A stretch of 64,000 nt of DNA from an uncultured Victivallales bacterium (lineage in GTDB: Bacteria > Verrucomicrobiota > Lentisphaeria > Victivallales > UBA1829). Below, in pieces: positions 25,144-33,683 of this stretch. Made by a program: the position numbers and the translations under genes. The notes under the pieces were generated by a model. The model worked only from the letters and a program-made list of their open reading frames with translations. It had not been told where the DNA came from and did not search any database. Position 1 is the stretch's first letter; each line of letters begins with the position of its first letter. The stretch is taken from contig CAKUJH010000006.1 of the NCBI GenBank assembly GCA_934661375.1, positions 58,736 through 122,735 of the forward strand, given 5' to 3'.

Positions 25144-25186
25144 ATTTATTGTTTAAACTATCAAACCTTAAAAACAATTACACAAC

Positions 25187-26536
25187 ATGAAATCACTTTC
25201 CTACACCAGCGGCTCCATACGGGGAGTCATGTGCAAAACCGCTCTGGCGATGGTGGCGGCAACGCTCGCCATGTGCGGATACAATCTTGCCGATACCTAT
25301 TTTGTCGGGAAACTGCCGGGAACCTCGCCCCTGGCTGCCATGGGATTCACTTTCCCGGTCATCATGCTGATCGGCTGTATCTTCCGCGGTCTTGCCGTGG
25401 GCGTCATGACCACTTCCGCGCAGGCGCTGGGCGCAAAAAAGCAGCAGCGCGCCGCGAGACTGGTCAGCAGCGGAATTCTGCTGGTGCTGATTATTTCCAT
25501 TCTGCTGGCGGTGCTGGGGATGGCTTTTTCCAGACCGCTCTACGCGATATTCGGTGCGGAAGGCGAAACTCTCCAGCTGGTACAGGAATACATGGATATC
25601 TGGTTTTTCGGATGTGCGACGGCTTCGCTCGCCATGCTGGGAAATGACATGCTGATTGTCTGCGGTGATTCCAAAATGGCAAGCGCCATGATGATCCTCG
25701 GCATGGTCATCAATGTGATACTGGATCCCATCTGCATTTTCGGCTGGTGGTTCTGCCCCGCCATGGGAATCAAAGGCGCAGCTCTGGCTACGATCGGCTC
25801 GCAATGCGTCAGCACGGTCATTGTGCTGACCATTCTGGCGAAACGGCATCATCTGCTGGTGTTCAAAATGATTCCGAAGGAAATTCTCGGCCGTTCCTGG
25901 ATGCTGATGCTGCGCTATGCCGGACCGTCCTGTCTGGGAATGCTGATGATTCCGCTGGGAACATCGGTTCTGACCCGGATCACGGCGGAATTCGGCGATG
26001 TGGCTGTGGCGGCGACAGCGGCGGCGGGACGGCTGGAAATGGCGGCATTCGTTGTGCCGATGTCGCTGGGCATGTCGCTGATGCCTTTCGTCGGTCAGAA
26101 TTACGGGGCGAAATACTATGACCGCATCTGCGAAGGACGCCGGTTCTCAATGCGTTTTGCATTGTTTTTCCTGCTGGGTGCGGCAGTGATATTCAATCTG
26201 TTTGCCGACGGCATCGTGGTCCATTTTTCCGCCGATTTGGAAATCCAGAAGCTGATGGCTCTGTATCTGCGGATCGTTTCATGGGGGCTGGCAGGAGTGG
26301 AAATTCACCGTTTCTCCGGATTCTTCTACACCGGCTGCGGACGTCCGGCGGCTGCGGCGTGGCTGAATGCCATGCGTATTGTCGGATTCCTGATTCCGCT
26401 GTCGCTGCTTGCTCTGGCGTTCCGGTCGCTGCCGATGCTGTTCTTTGCCCGGCTGATTACGGATGTAACGTCCGCGGTCATTGCATATTCGCTCGCGCGC
26501 CGCATGACCAACCGGCTGGCAGAAACCAACGGCTGA
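25187..26536 (+). CDS. MATE-family multidrug/metabolite efflux protein
   Basis: This 449-aa protein has about 12 membrane spans and the two-fold MATE layout. The N-lobe shows MVAATLAMCGYNLADTYFVGKL and PLAAMGFTFPVIMLIG; the C-lobe shows DVAVAATAAAGRLEMAAFVVPMSLGMSLMPFVGQNYGA. It probably exports cationic compounds using a Na+ or H+ gradient. It has its own promoter and converges on folB. Confidence 0.92.
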   Translation: MKSLSYTSGSIRGVMCKTALAMVAATLAMCGYNLADTYFVGKLPGTSPLAAMGFTFPVIMLIGCIFRGLAVGVMTTSAQALGAKKQQRAARLVSSGILLVLIISILLAVLGMAFSRPLYAIFGAEGETLQLVQEYMDIWFFGCATASLAMLGNDMLIVCGDSKMASAMMILGMVINVILDPICIFGWWFCPAMGIKGAALATIGSQCVSTVIVLTILAKRHHLLVFKMIPKEILGRSWMLMLRYAGPSCLGMLMIPLGTSVLTRITAEFGDVAVAATAAAGRLEMAAFVVPMSLGMSLMPFVGQNYGAKYYDRICEGRRFSMRFALFFLLGAAVIFNLFADGIVVHFSADLEIQKLMALYLRIVSWGLAGVEIHRFSGFFYTGCGRPAAAAWLNAMRIVGFLIPLSLLALAFRSLPMLFFARLITDVTSAVIAYSLARRMTNRLAETNG

Positions 26537-26551
26537 ACCGCAGCGGTCCGT

Positions 26552-26905
26552 TCACGCGCGGGATCGTTCAATTTCCAGTGCGATCGTTTCACCGCGCAGT
26601 GCGGCGGCGGGCTTGGCAATCCGGACCGCCACACTCTGCACAGCAGAAAAAGTCAGACACAGTTCCGCGGTTCGTTCCGCCAGTGCCTCCAGCAGGAAGA
26701 AGGAGGAACTCTCCGCCATGGCAATGACTTTCTCCTCCACCGCATGGTAATCGACCGTGTTCTGCAAAGTATCGGTCCTGCCGGCAAGGGAAAAATCCCC
26801 GGTCAGGGTCAGATCAAAAAACAACTGCTGCGGCTGATGCCGTTCTTCGGGATAAGTTCCGACGACTGCCTTGACAGGCAGTCCGGAAATACAGATGCGG
26901 TCCAT
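26552..26905 (-). CDS. folB: Dihydroneopterin aldolase
   Basis: This 117-aa protein has the FolB fold: DRICISGLPVKAVVGTYPEERHQPQ at the N-terminus, then NTVDYHAVEEKVIAMAESSSFFLLEALAERTAELCL and the C-terminal VAVRIAKPAAALRG strand. It converts dihydroneopterin to hydroxymethyl-dihydropterin in folate synthesis. The length is typical. It is the last gene of a minus-strand run, 13 bp after rex. Confidence 0.9.
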   Translation of the reverse strand: MDRICISGLPVKAVVGTYPEERHQPQQLFFDLTLTGDFSLAGRTDTLQNTVDYHAVEEKVIAMAESSSFFLLEALAERTAELCLTFSAVQSVAVRIAKPAAALRGETIALEIERSRA

Positions 26906-26918
26906 AACAGATTTCTCC

Positions 26919-27548
26919 TTAATTCAAACCGGTGAAATAGGCGACTTTCTCCAGCGCACTGGCAATGTCAATGCGGTCGACATACACATTTTCAGGGACT
27001 TTCAGCGGAACCGGCGCAAAGTTCAGAATGCCGCGGATCCCCGCCCCGGTCATGCAGTCGGCGACTTCCTGCGCGGCAATGGCTGGCACAGTGATGATTC
27101 CCAGACTGATCTTCATTTCGTGTACCAGGTCATCCAGCTGGTTCATATGATAACAGCGGCAGCCGGCAACAATCCGTCCGACTTTTCCGGCGTCACGGTC
27201 AAACGCAGCGGCAATCGTCAGACCGGGATGGCTGTATGAGAAATACGACAGAATGGCGCGTCCCAGATTGCCGACTCCGACCAGCGCGACCGGGCGTTCT
27301 TCCGAACCTTCCAGAATACGGGAAATATTGTCTATCAGCTGAACCACGTCATAGCCTTTGCGCGGACTTCCGCTCTGACCGATTTCCATCAGATCGCGCC
27401 GAACCTGCGTGGAGGTATTGTTCGCCAGTTCAGCCAGTTCATGCGAATACAGCGTCCGCACGCCTTTCGATTTCAAATCCGAAAGCAGCCGTTTATAAAG
27501 CACCATGCGCTCAATGGTCCGGGCTGGAATTGGGGTCTTCTTTCTCAT
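26919..27548 (-). CDS. rex: Redox-sensing transcriptional repressor Rex
   Basis: This 209-aa protein has an N-terminal winged helix (RTIERMVLYKRLLSDLKSKG, then YSHELAELANNTSTQVRRDL) and a Rossmann domain with VALVGVGNLGRAILSY that binds NADH/NAD+. The C-terminal helix ending KVAYFTGLN swaps between subunits, as in other Rex dimers. Rex represses fermentation and anaerobic respiration genes when NADH is low. No Rex operator (TTGTGAA-type palindrome) was spotted near its own promoter. It lies 15 bp after a membrane-protein gene. Confidence 0.93.
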   Translation of the reverse strand: MRKKTPIPARTIERMVLYKRLLSDLKSKGVRTLYSHELAELANNTSTQVRRDLMEIGQSGSPRKGYDVVQLIDNISRILEGSEERPVALVGVGNLGRAILSYFSYSHPGLTIAAAFDRDAGKVGRIVAGCRCYHMNQLDDLVHEMKISLGIITVPAIAAQEVADCMTGAGIRGILNFAPVPLKVPENVYVDRIDIASALEKVAYFTGLN

Positions 27549-27563
27549 AATTCTCCGTATAAT

Positions 27564-28427
27564 TTACAGATCGGCGCGGCGGTTCAGCCACAGCGCGGCT
27601 CCGCCCATCGCCAGCATCAAGGCTTCGTAACGCACCGTATGCGGGAAATCCCGCCGCAAAACCAGCCAGGACAGCAGAAGCACGGCAAAACCGATTCCCC
27701 ACAGACACTTCTGAAGTCTGCGCGGAAACTTGCCGAAAATCTGCGCCAGCATCAGCCCGGCAGTCAGCAGTGGAAACACCAGCAGAGCAATCCCTCTGCC
27801 CGTCCCCAGCCACGCACTCCACCATTCACAGAATCCGGAACAGGAAAGGGTCCGCTGCGCCAGCGGCAGCAGTTTCAATTCCGTCAGAGCCGGCGGCGCG
27901 CCGAATGCAAAAACCAGCAATGCCATCAGACGAACCGGACCTCGATGTGCCGGACGCGGCGTTTTTTCCGCAGATTCCACGGGTTCATCCTGCCACTGTT
28001 CCAGCAGCTCCGCATGACGGAAAATCACCAGTGACTGATGTTTCTGTATGGCTGTATGACAGAGATTCCGGAAGGCGCATAATACAGAATCATGGTCAGC
28101 ACCGGACAGTGCCTCCGTCATTTTCTCCGCATCCCGGCTGGACAGGCAGCCATACGCTGGGGTGCCCACTGACAGACCGGACGGTCCGACGGACAATCTG
28201 CCGAACGAGACTTTCTTCAGTTTCAGTTTCAGTTCCCGGTCCCATTGCTCAAAAATTTCCGGACTGCAATGTCCGAAAAAATTGTCCGCGTCCGCTTTTT
28301 CCGCATGAAGCACACAATATTTCCACAGACGCCGGACTTCCAGTTCATACATGGAATGCCGGTCCTGAACCGCCAGATAACGCCGGAGTTCCGTGTCATC
28401 CAGCCAGAATCCGCAATAACGGTTCAT
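27564..28427 (-). CDS. Membrane protein of unknown function
   Basis: The start at 28427 has a GGGAGG SD and overlaps the previous stop as ATGA, giving 287 aa. The first ~165 residues are soluble (NRYCGFWLDDTELRRYLAVQ). Four or so C-terminal membrane spans follow (LMALLVFAFGAPPAL, GIALLVFPLLTAGLML, GFAVLLLSWLVL, ALMLAMGGAALWL). No family was recognised. Its tight coupling to the cysteine-cluster gene suggests a shared transcript rather than a shared function. Confidence 0.75.
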   Translation of the reverse strand: MNRYCGFWLDDTELRRYLAVQDRHSMYELEVRRLWKYCVLHAEKADADNFFGHCSPEIFEQWDRELKLKLKKVSFGRLSVGPSGLSVGTPAYGCLSSRDAEKMTEALSGADHDSVLCAFRNLCHTAIQKHQSLVIFRHAELLEQWQDEPVESAEKTPRPAHRGPVRLMALLVFAFGAPPALTELKLLPLAQRTLSCSGFCEWWSAWLGTGRGIALLVFPLLTAGLMLAQIFGKFPRRLQKCLWGIGFAVLLLSWLVLRRDFPHTVRYEALMLAMGGAALWLNRRADL

Positions 28428-28753
28428 GTGTCCTCCCTGCCGGCTCCGGCACAAAGTTTTTCCCAGCCGGAAAAGTTCCAGCGGTACGGGAAAGCACGGC
28501 ACTGTTCCGGTTTGACCGCCTGAATCCGGCAGAGGTGCTGTTCCGCATCATAATAAACGCAGGATCCATCCGCCTTCTCCCGCAGAGACAGCGAACGGCG
28601 GTCGGGGGCCAGCACCGTGTGATCCCGCAGAAAATCCGCCAGCGGAATATGCAGAAATTCCGCAATGGCATCAATTTCCGCATCCGTCACCCGGACCGGA
28701 CCTTCCCATTGGCAACAGGCGCCGCAACGGACGCAATGAAAATTTTCATTCAT
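28424..28753 (-). CDS. YkgJ-type cysteine-cluster (zinc/iron-binding) protein
   Basis: The start at 28753 (MNENFHCVRCGACCQW) gives 109 aa. An in-frame ATG at 28783 would overlap the upstream gene and cannot be excluded. The motif CxxCGACC at the N-terminus and a later C-x8-C-x8-C pattern (CVYYDAEQHLCRIQAVKPEQC) are the hallmark of the YkgJ/UPF0153 family, thought to bind zinc or an iron-sulfur cluster. The family's role is unknown. It overlaps the next gene by 4 bp and follows the acyltransferase-like gene by 4 bp. Confidence 0.82.
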   Translation of the reverse strand: MNENFHCVRCGACCQWEGPVRVTDAEIDAIAEFLHIPLADFLRDHTVLAPDRRSLSLREKADGSCVYYDAEQHLCRIQAVKPEQCRAFPYRWNFSGWEKLCAGAGREDT

Positions 28754-28757
28754 AAAA

Positions 28758-29945
28758 TCAGGCTTTTCTCCGGTACGGTTCATTCTTTCCGAGATCTTCA
28801 CGCAGCAGAAAACCCGCACCGGTGTGGAAATGGCCGCCGTCCTTCAGAAATCGGGACAACGCCTGCTGAAAACTGTTCTGCGGCTGCACGGAATCTACGC
28901 CGTCTCTGGCTCCTTTGACCCCGAAACAGCGGAAAACCGTATCGGCAGGTCCGCCGAACGGAACCAGGTACGCGCCGCGCTGAAACGCCAGGATGTTGGA
29001 TTTCGCCGGCAGAATGCCCGCCAGCTGCGGATCCAGCAGCCAGGATTCACAGCAGAACGCCTTCCACGCATAATCCGGAAAATATTCCGCAAAAAAATCA
29101 CGGACACGGTACAGGGAATCCAGACAGGCTTCCGGCGTCAGTGGTCCGCTTTCCGGAATATGGATGTTGATGACCGGGTCGCCGTATTTCAGTTTCAGTT
29201 CCCATTCCGTTTTTTCAAGAACAGCCGGTTCTTTCCGGACAAAACCGTCCGCGCCGACCGGATTGCCGCGCCAGCAGGATTCCGTTTCCTCCCAGATGCT
29301 GTTCCAGCTTCCGGCGGCGGGTTCTTCCTGCAGATCATCCAGCAGTCCTGCGGCGGTAAAACGTTTTTTCCCGGCAAACAGAGTCTGCACCTGACCGGAA
29401 ACCCGGTTGCGGAACGCCATGATTTCAGCAGGAAATTTCATGGAAACATTGAATTGCAGACGTCCGAAGCCGACCAGTTTCATGAAAATCTGCGAATGAA
29501 TCCAGCCGACCGCCATCCATGCCAGTCCGGGCGTACCGAAGTTGCGTTTGTGATGCCGCGCCCAGATGTCGAAATCGCGAAGCATGTCATGCAGCAGGGT
29601 GTCCTGCCACTTCTGTTCCCGGTAACGCCGGATCATCAGCGGTACCCCGGACAGAAGCAACAGATAGTAAAACACTCCGCGCAAACTGTCTCCCAGCGGA
29701 GTTCCCAGTTTGGGATTTTCCGGAAACACTTCGCCGAACGGCTGCTCCCGGACAAAAAGCCGTTCGTGCAAGTCTTCCAGTTTGCGGATAAACGGTTCAT
29801 TCCGGAGCAGACTGTCTTTCAGCTGAATGATTTCCTCAATCAGCGAGTCTTCCATGCCGGTCATGGCGGAATACCGCCGGATAAAATCATCCTGCAGGAA
29901 CTCCGCCTTGCCGTATTCCGCAATGTGCGCCGGCTGTCCGCTCAT
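28758..29945 (-). CDS. Acyltransferase-like protein (NAT_N / GNAT-like C-terminal layout)
   Basis: This 395-aa soluble protein has no signal peptide. The C-terminal half contains INIHIPESGPLTPEACLDSLYRVRDFF, FCCESWLLDPQLAGILPAKSNILAFQ and a GHFHTGAGFLL end. From memory this pattern belongs to the DUF5596 / GNAT-like acyltransferase family. The N-terminal half is helical. The acyl donor and acceptor are unknown. It starts 3 bp after thrC and so is translated from the same message. Confidence 0.65.
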   Translation of the reverse strand: MSGQPAHIAEYGKAEFLQDDFIRRYSAMTGMEDSLIEEIIQLKDSLLRNEPFIRKLEDLHERLFVREQPFGEVFPENPKLGTPLGDSLRGVFYYLLLLSGVPLMIRRYREQKWQDTLLHDMLRDFDIWARHHKRNFGTPGLAWMAVGWIHSQIFMKLVGFGRLQFNVSMKFPAEIMAFRNRVSGQVQTLFAGKKRFTAAGLLDDLQEEPAAGSWNSIWEETESCWRGNPVGADGFVRKEPAVLEKTEWELKLKYGDPVINIHIPESGPLTPEACLDSLYRVRDFFAEYFPDYAWKAFCCESWLLDPQLAGILPAKSNILAFQRGAYLVPFGGPADTVFRCFGVKGARDGVDSVQPQNSFQQALSRFLKDGGHFHTGAGFLLREDLGKNEPYRRKA

Positions 29946-29948
29946 GAT

Positions 29949-31235
29949 TCACACTCCCAGAGCTTTTTTGACCGCTTCCAGAGTGGGCGGGATCTGCTGC
30001 GGCTTGTTGGCGAAAGTACCGCGGATCCCTTTGTCGCCGAGCGTATCTTTATGATAGCCGATGACGGCATCCGGGTCTTTGAGGATGTTTCCGGTGAGGA
30101 TACCGACCACGGTTTCATCTTTGCCGATGATTCCTTTGTCCGCCAGTTTCTTTGCTCCGGCGAGCGAACAGCAGGACGCGGGTTCCGCGCCGATTCCGGC
30201 GGCGTCCAGCTTCGCCTTGGCGTCCATGATTTCCTGTTCCGTAACCTGTTCGACGGTTCCATTGCTCCATTTGACGGCACGGAGGGATTTTTCCCAGGAA
30301 ACGGGGTTGCCGATCTTGATAGCCGTGGCAATGGTTTCCGGATTCTTCACCGCTTTGAACGGTGTATGTTCGGTCCACATGGTGTAGAGCGGATTGGCGC
30401 CGGCAGCCTGAATGACCGCGATTTTCGGAATCTTGGAAATGATGCCGAGTTCATGAAGTTCCATCAGGGCTTTTCCCATGGCGCTGCTGTTGCCGAGGTT
30501 GCCGCCGGGAATGACAAACCAGTCCGGCACTTCCCAGTCGCGCTGCTGAAGGATTTCAAAGGTAATGGCTTTCTGACCTTCAATACGGAACGGGTTAATG
30601 GAATTTAGCAGATAGATGCCGAGTTCTTTGCAGACCTGCTGGACAAGCGTCATGGCGTCGTCGAAATTGCCTTCGATCTGGAGAGTGGTTCCGCCGTACG
30701 CCAGAGCCTGTGCCAGTTTGCCGTAAGCGATTTTACCTTCCGGGATAAAGATCACGGATTTCATGCCGCTGACCGCCGCATAGGAAGCCATACTCGCAGA
30801 GGTGTTGCCGGTGGAGGCACAGGCAACGGTTTTCGCGTTGAACAGTTTTGCCGCACTGGCGCCGCAGGTCATGCCGCGGTCTTTGAAACTGCCGGTGGGG
30901 TTTTCGCCTTCATGCTTGAAATACAGATTGGACAATCCCGCCCAGACACCTGCGCTGCCGGCAGGATAAAGACGAGTGTTGCCTTCCTGACGGGTAACGA
31001 TCTTGTCATCCGGCGCATCCAGAATCAGTTCACGGTAACGCCAGACACCGGAAGATTCGATGCCGCGTTTCTGTCCCCAGCGTTTTTCCCACAGGGCTTT
31101 CAGCGCGCCGCCGTCGACTTTGGAAAGGTCGCGTTTGACATCCAGAATGCCGCCGCAGTCGCAGTTGTAGCGAAGTTCGCCGATGTCATAAGTTTTGCCG
31201 CAGTGAACACACTGAAGATAGGATTCGATTTTCAT
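29949..31235 (-). CDS. thrC: Threonine synthase
   Basis: This 428-aa PLP enzyme converts O-phosphohomoserine to threonine. An N-terminal zinc-ribbon-like segment (CVHCGKTYDIGELRYNCDCGG) precedes the catalytic ENPTGSFKDRGMT motif with Schiff-base lysine K118. VACASTGNTSASMASYAA binds the PLP phosphate. The start at 31235 is set by AAGGAG 7 nt upstream; a GTG two codons earlier is not needed. It lies 36 bp after the LptF/G-like gene and 3 bp before the acyltransferase-like gene. Confidence 0.94.
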   Translation of the reverse strand: MKIESYLQCVHCGKTYDIGELRYNCDCGGILDVKRDLSKVDGGALKALWEKRWGQKRGIESSGVWRYRELILDAPDDKIVTRQEGNTRLYPAGSAGVWAGLSNLYFKHEGENPTGSFKDRGMTCGASAAKLFNAKTVACASTGNTSASMASYAAVSGMKSVIFIPEGKIAYGKLAQALAYGGTTLQIEGNFDDAMTLVQQVCKELGIYLLNSINPFRIEGQKAITFEILQQRDWEVPDWFVIPGGNLGNSSAMGKALMELHELGIISKIPKIAVIQAAGANPLYTMWTEHTPFKAVKNPETIATAIKIGNPVSWEKSLRAVKWSNGTVEQVTEQEIMDAKAKLDAAGIGAEPASCCSLAGAKKLADKGIIGKDETVVGILTGNILKDPDAVIGYHKDTLGDKGIRGTFANKPQQIPPTLEAVKKALGV

Positions 31236-31271
31236 TTGCACTCCTTGGATAAATATGGTTATGAAAAAAAG

Positions 31272-32354
31272 TCATCTTCTGGCTATCTTGAAAATATATA
31301 TGGCTCCGAAAATCTGGAACAGAGCGGGAGGAATCCACACCAGATACTGCGGGTACAGTGCGGGCGATCCGCGCAGGGCATCGGAAACCAGCACTCCGCC
31401 GAAATAAATGCCTGCCAGCAGGACGCTCAGAAAGAGTCCGACCGATGTTTCGCGCCGGCTGGTCCGAACGGCAAGGGGCATTCCCAGCAGAAGGAAAGCA
31501 ATCGGTGCCAGTGCCAGCGCCACCCGCTGATTCAGTTCCACTTCCAGATTGGTGGTATCTGCGCCGCGTTTCTTTTCCAGACTCAACCGCGCCAGGATAT
31601 CCATGAACCGCAGGAATTTATCCCGCATGGACACGTTTTCCGAGCTGAATTCCTTGCCGTAATTAATGGAGAACGTGAGTTTTTCCGAAAACGTGTGCCG
31701 GGTGGTATTTCCCTCATGCGCGGCAATCGTTGCATTGTGCAGAATCACATTCAGAACCTGTTTCTGTCTGTCTACTTCCACTTCGCCTTTCGAGGCAGTA
31801 ACGTCCTGTTCCCAGCCGCCGGATTTGCCCATGCGGTACACCTGGACATTTTTTATGACATTGCCGTCTTTACTGCCGATGTAGATCCGCAGGTCGTCGA
31901 ATTTGATCGGAATGCCGGGTTCAAACAACGCCGTGGGCTGGTCTATCAGCACATTCTTCACCAGCACGCGCGCCTTGCCGAGATAATACGGTCCGACCTG
32001 CAGCTGAAGGTACAGACAGATGCACGTCAGGAAAAAGGCAATGACAATAATCGGGGAAACGATCTGGAGGATGGAGATGCCAGAAGAACGCATGGCGGTG
32101 ATTTCATTGTCGGCGGAAAGACGTCCGAACACCAGCATGACCGACACCAGGGCAGCCCACGGAATGGTAAAAGCCAGCACAATGGGCAGCACATAAAGCA
32201 GGAAGGTGAAGGCGTTGCCGACCGGTACGCCGCTGGAAATATATTCAAAGACTTTCATCAGCCGCGCTCCGGTCATGCCGAAGGTCAGAATCCCGATCGC
32301 GGTCAGAAAAGTAGCCAGAAATGCTTTCGTCACATAAATATTCAGTGTTTTCAT
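31272..32354 (-). CDS. LptF/LptG-family lipopolysaccharide export permease
   Basis: This 360-aa protein has three N-terminal spans, a periplasmic beta-jellyroll region (ALFEPGIPIKFDDLRIYIGSK onward) and three C-terminal spans, the layout of YjgP/YjgQ permeases. With LptB it extracts LPS from the inner membrane. FGRLSADNEITAMRSSGIS is the conserved coupling region. A partner permease is not in the window. It is the first gene of the seven-gene run that ends with folB. Confidence 0.9.
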   Translation of the reverse strand: MKTLNIYVTKAFLATFLTAIGILTFGMTGARLMKVFEYISSGVPVGNAFTFLLYVLPIVLAFTIPWAALVSVMLVFGRLSADNEITAMRSSGISILQIVSPIIVIAFFLTCICLYLQLQVGPYYLGKARVLVKNVLIDQPTALFEPGIPIKFDDLRIYIGSKDGNVIKNVQVYRMGKSGGWEQDVTASKGEVEVDRQKQVLNVILHNATIAAHEGNTTRHTFSEKLTFSINYGKEFSSENVSMRDKFLRFMDILARLSLEKKRGADTTNLEVELNQRVALALAPIAFLLLGMPLAVRTSRRETSVGLFLSVLLAGIYFGGVLVSDALRGSPALYPQYLVWIPPALFQIFGAIYIFKIARR

Positions 32355-32483
32355 CCATCAGCCTTTCATTGCTGTAAACTAATACGTCTGGTAATGTAGC
32401 ATGAAAAACGCAAATGGAAAGCCCTTTGAAGCGGTTTTTTCGGAATTTTCAGAAATTTGTTTCACGTTTTTTGCGATTTCCAC

Positions 32484-32512
32484 TTGTCAAAAACGGAAAA
32501 ATGTGGTATGTT
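32484..32512 (+). promoter_or_regulatory. Sigma-70-type promoter for serC
   Basis: TTGTCA (32484-32489) and TATGTT (32507-32512) are 17 bp apart, 37 bp before the start codon. Confidence 0.6.
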
Positions 32513-32549
32513 AATGGCTTTGAAACGTTCAAACCAAGGAGTTTTGTCG

Positions 32550-33620
32550 ATGAAGGTATTCAATTTCAACGCCGGTCCTGCCGGGCTTCCCGCCTCGGTC
32601 ATGGAAAGAGCCCAAAAAGAATTCTGCAACTATGACAACACGGGCTGCGGCATTCTCGAACATTCCCACCGCGGAGCCGCTTTCCAGGCTGTTCTGGACA
32701 AAACCAACCAGAATATCCGCGATGTCTTCGGCGTGTCCGATGATTATGATATCGTCTACATTCAGGGCGGTGCAAGCATGCAGTTCGCCATGATCCCGAT
32801 GAACCTGATGCAGGGTGCGGCGGATTATGTCGACACCGGCACGTGGTCCTCCAAAGCCATGAAGGAAGCCAAAGGCTTCGGCGAAGTCCGCACCGCCGCT
32901 TCCAGCAAGGAAACCAAATACGACCACATCCCGGCGTTCTCCGAATGGAAACTTTCCGATGACGCCAGCTATGTGCATATCACCAGCAACAACACCATCT
33001 ACGGCACCCAGTACCGTTCCTTCCCGAAAACCAAGGCTCCGCTCATCGCCGACATGTCCAGCGACATCATGTCCCGCAAGGTCAATGTCTCTGATTTCGG
33101 CATGATCTACGCCGGCGCTCAGAAGAACCTCGGTCCCAGCGGTCTGGCGCTCGTCATCATCCGCAAGGATCTGATCGAACGCACACCCGCCAATGTGCCG
33201 ACCATGCTGCGGTATGAAACCTACACCAAGAACAACTCTCTGTACAACACCCCCCCGACCTTCGGCATCTACATGATCGGTCTCGTTACCGACTGGATGA
33301 AAGAAGTCGGCGGTCTGGATGTCATCGAAAAATGGAACGATGAAAAAGCGGCTCTGCTTTACAGAGCCATTGATGATTCCGACGGCTATTTCCGTTCCCC
33401 GGTGCAGAAGGACAGCCGTTCCCGCATGAACGTTGTCTTCCGTCTCCCCACCGAAGAACTCGAAGCCAAGTTCCTCAAAGTCGTTTCTGAAAACGGCATG
33501 ATCGGACTCAAAGGTCATCGCTCCGTCGGCGGTCTCCGCGCCAGCATCTACAACGCCATGCCCATCGAAGGCGTTCAGAAACTGGTCGATCTCATGGAGA
33601 ACTTCCGGAAAAACAACTGA
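32550..33620 (+). CDS. serC: Phosphoserine aminotransferase
   Basis: The start at 32550 (MKVFNFNAGPAGLP) follows AAGGAG; longer in-frame starts would include the promoter. The 356-aa class V aminotransferase makes phosphoserine in serine synthesis and can serve in pyridoxal synthesis. It shows the N-terminal FNAGPAGLP signature, the MEISHR-like GILEHSHRG, and the Schiff-base lysine K192 in YAGAQKNLGPSG. HRSVGGLRASIYNAM at the end matches the family. It is a single-gene unit. Confidence 0.96.
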   Translation: MKVFNFNAGPAGLPASVMERAQKEFCNYDNTGCGILEHSHRGAAFQAVLDKTNQNIRDVFGVSDDYDIVYIQGGASMQFAMIPMNLMQGAADYVDTGTWSSKAMKEAKGFGEVRTAASSKETKYDHIPAFSEWKLSDDASYVHITSNNTIYGTQYRSFPKTKAPLIADMSSDIMSRKVNVSDFGMIYAGAQKNLGPSGLALVIIRKDLIERTPANVPTMLRYETYTKNNSLYNTPPTFGIYMIGLVTDWMKEVGGLDVIEKWNDEKAALLYRAIDDSDGYFRSPVQKDSRSRMNVVFRLPTEELEAKFLKVVSENGMIGLKGHRSVGGLRASIYNAMPIEGVQKLVDLMENFRKNN

Positions 33621-33630
33621 CCGCAAACAG

Positions 33631-33663
33631 GCGGACAGGCCCTCCCGCCTGTCCGTCTTTTCT
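33631..33663 (+). terminator. Rho-independent terminator after serC
   Basis: CGGACAGGC (33632-33640), a 6-nt loop and GCCTGTCCG (33647-33655) form a perfect 9-bp stem. TCTTTTCT follows. Confidence 0.88.
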
Positions 33664-33683
33664 GCTAAGGAAGGAGGGAAACT

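Larger units (their letters stand above)
24822..25186. other. Divergent intergenic region, 365 bp
   Basis: It contains the 122-bp MITE-like element (24946-25067) and the promoter of the MATE gene. No coding frame was seen. Confidence 0.7.

Noticed and set aside
26919..28500. A Rex operator near the rex gene
   Set aside because: No TTGTGAA-N6-TTCACAA-like palindrome was seen in the upstream regions read.
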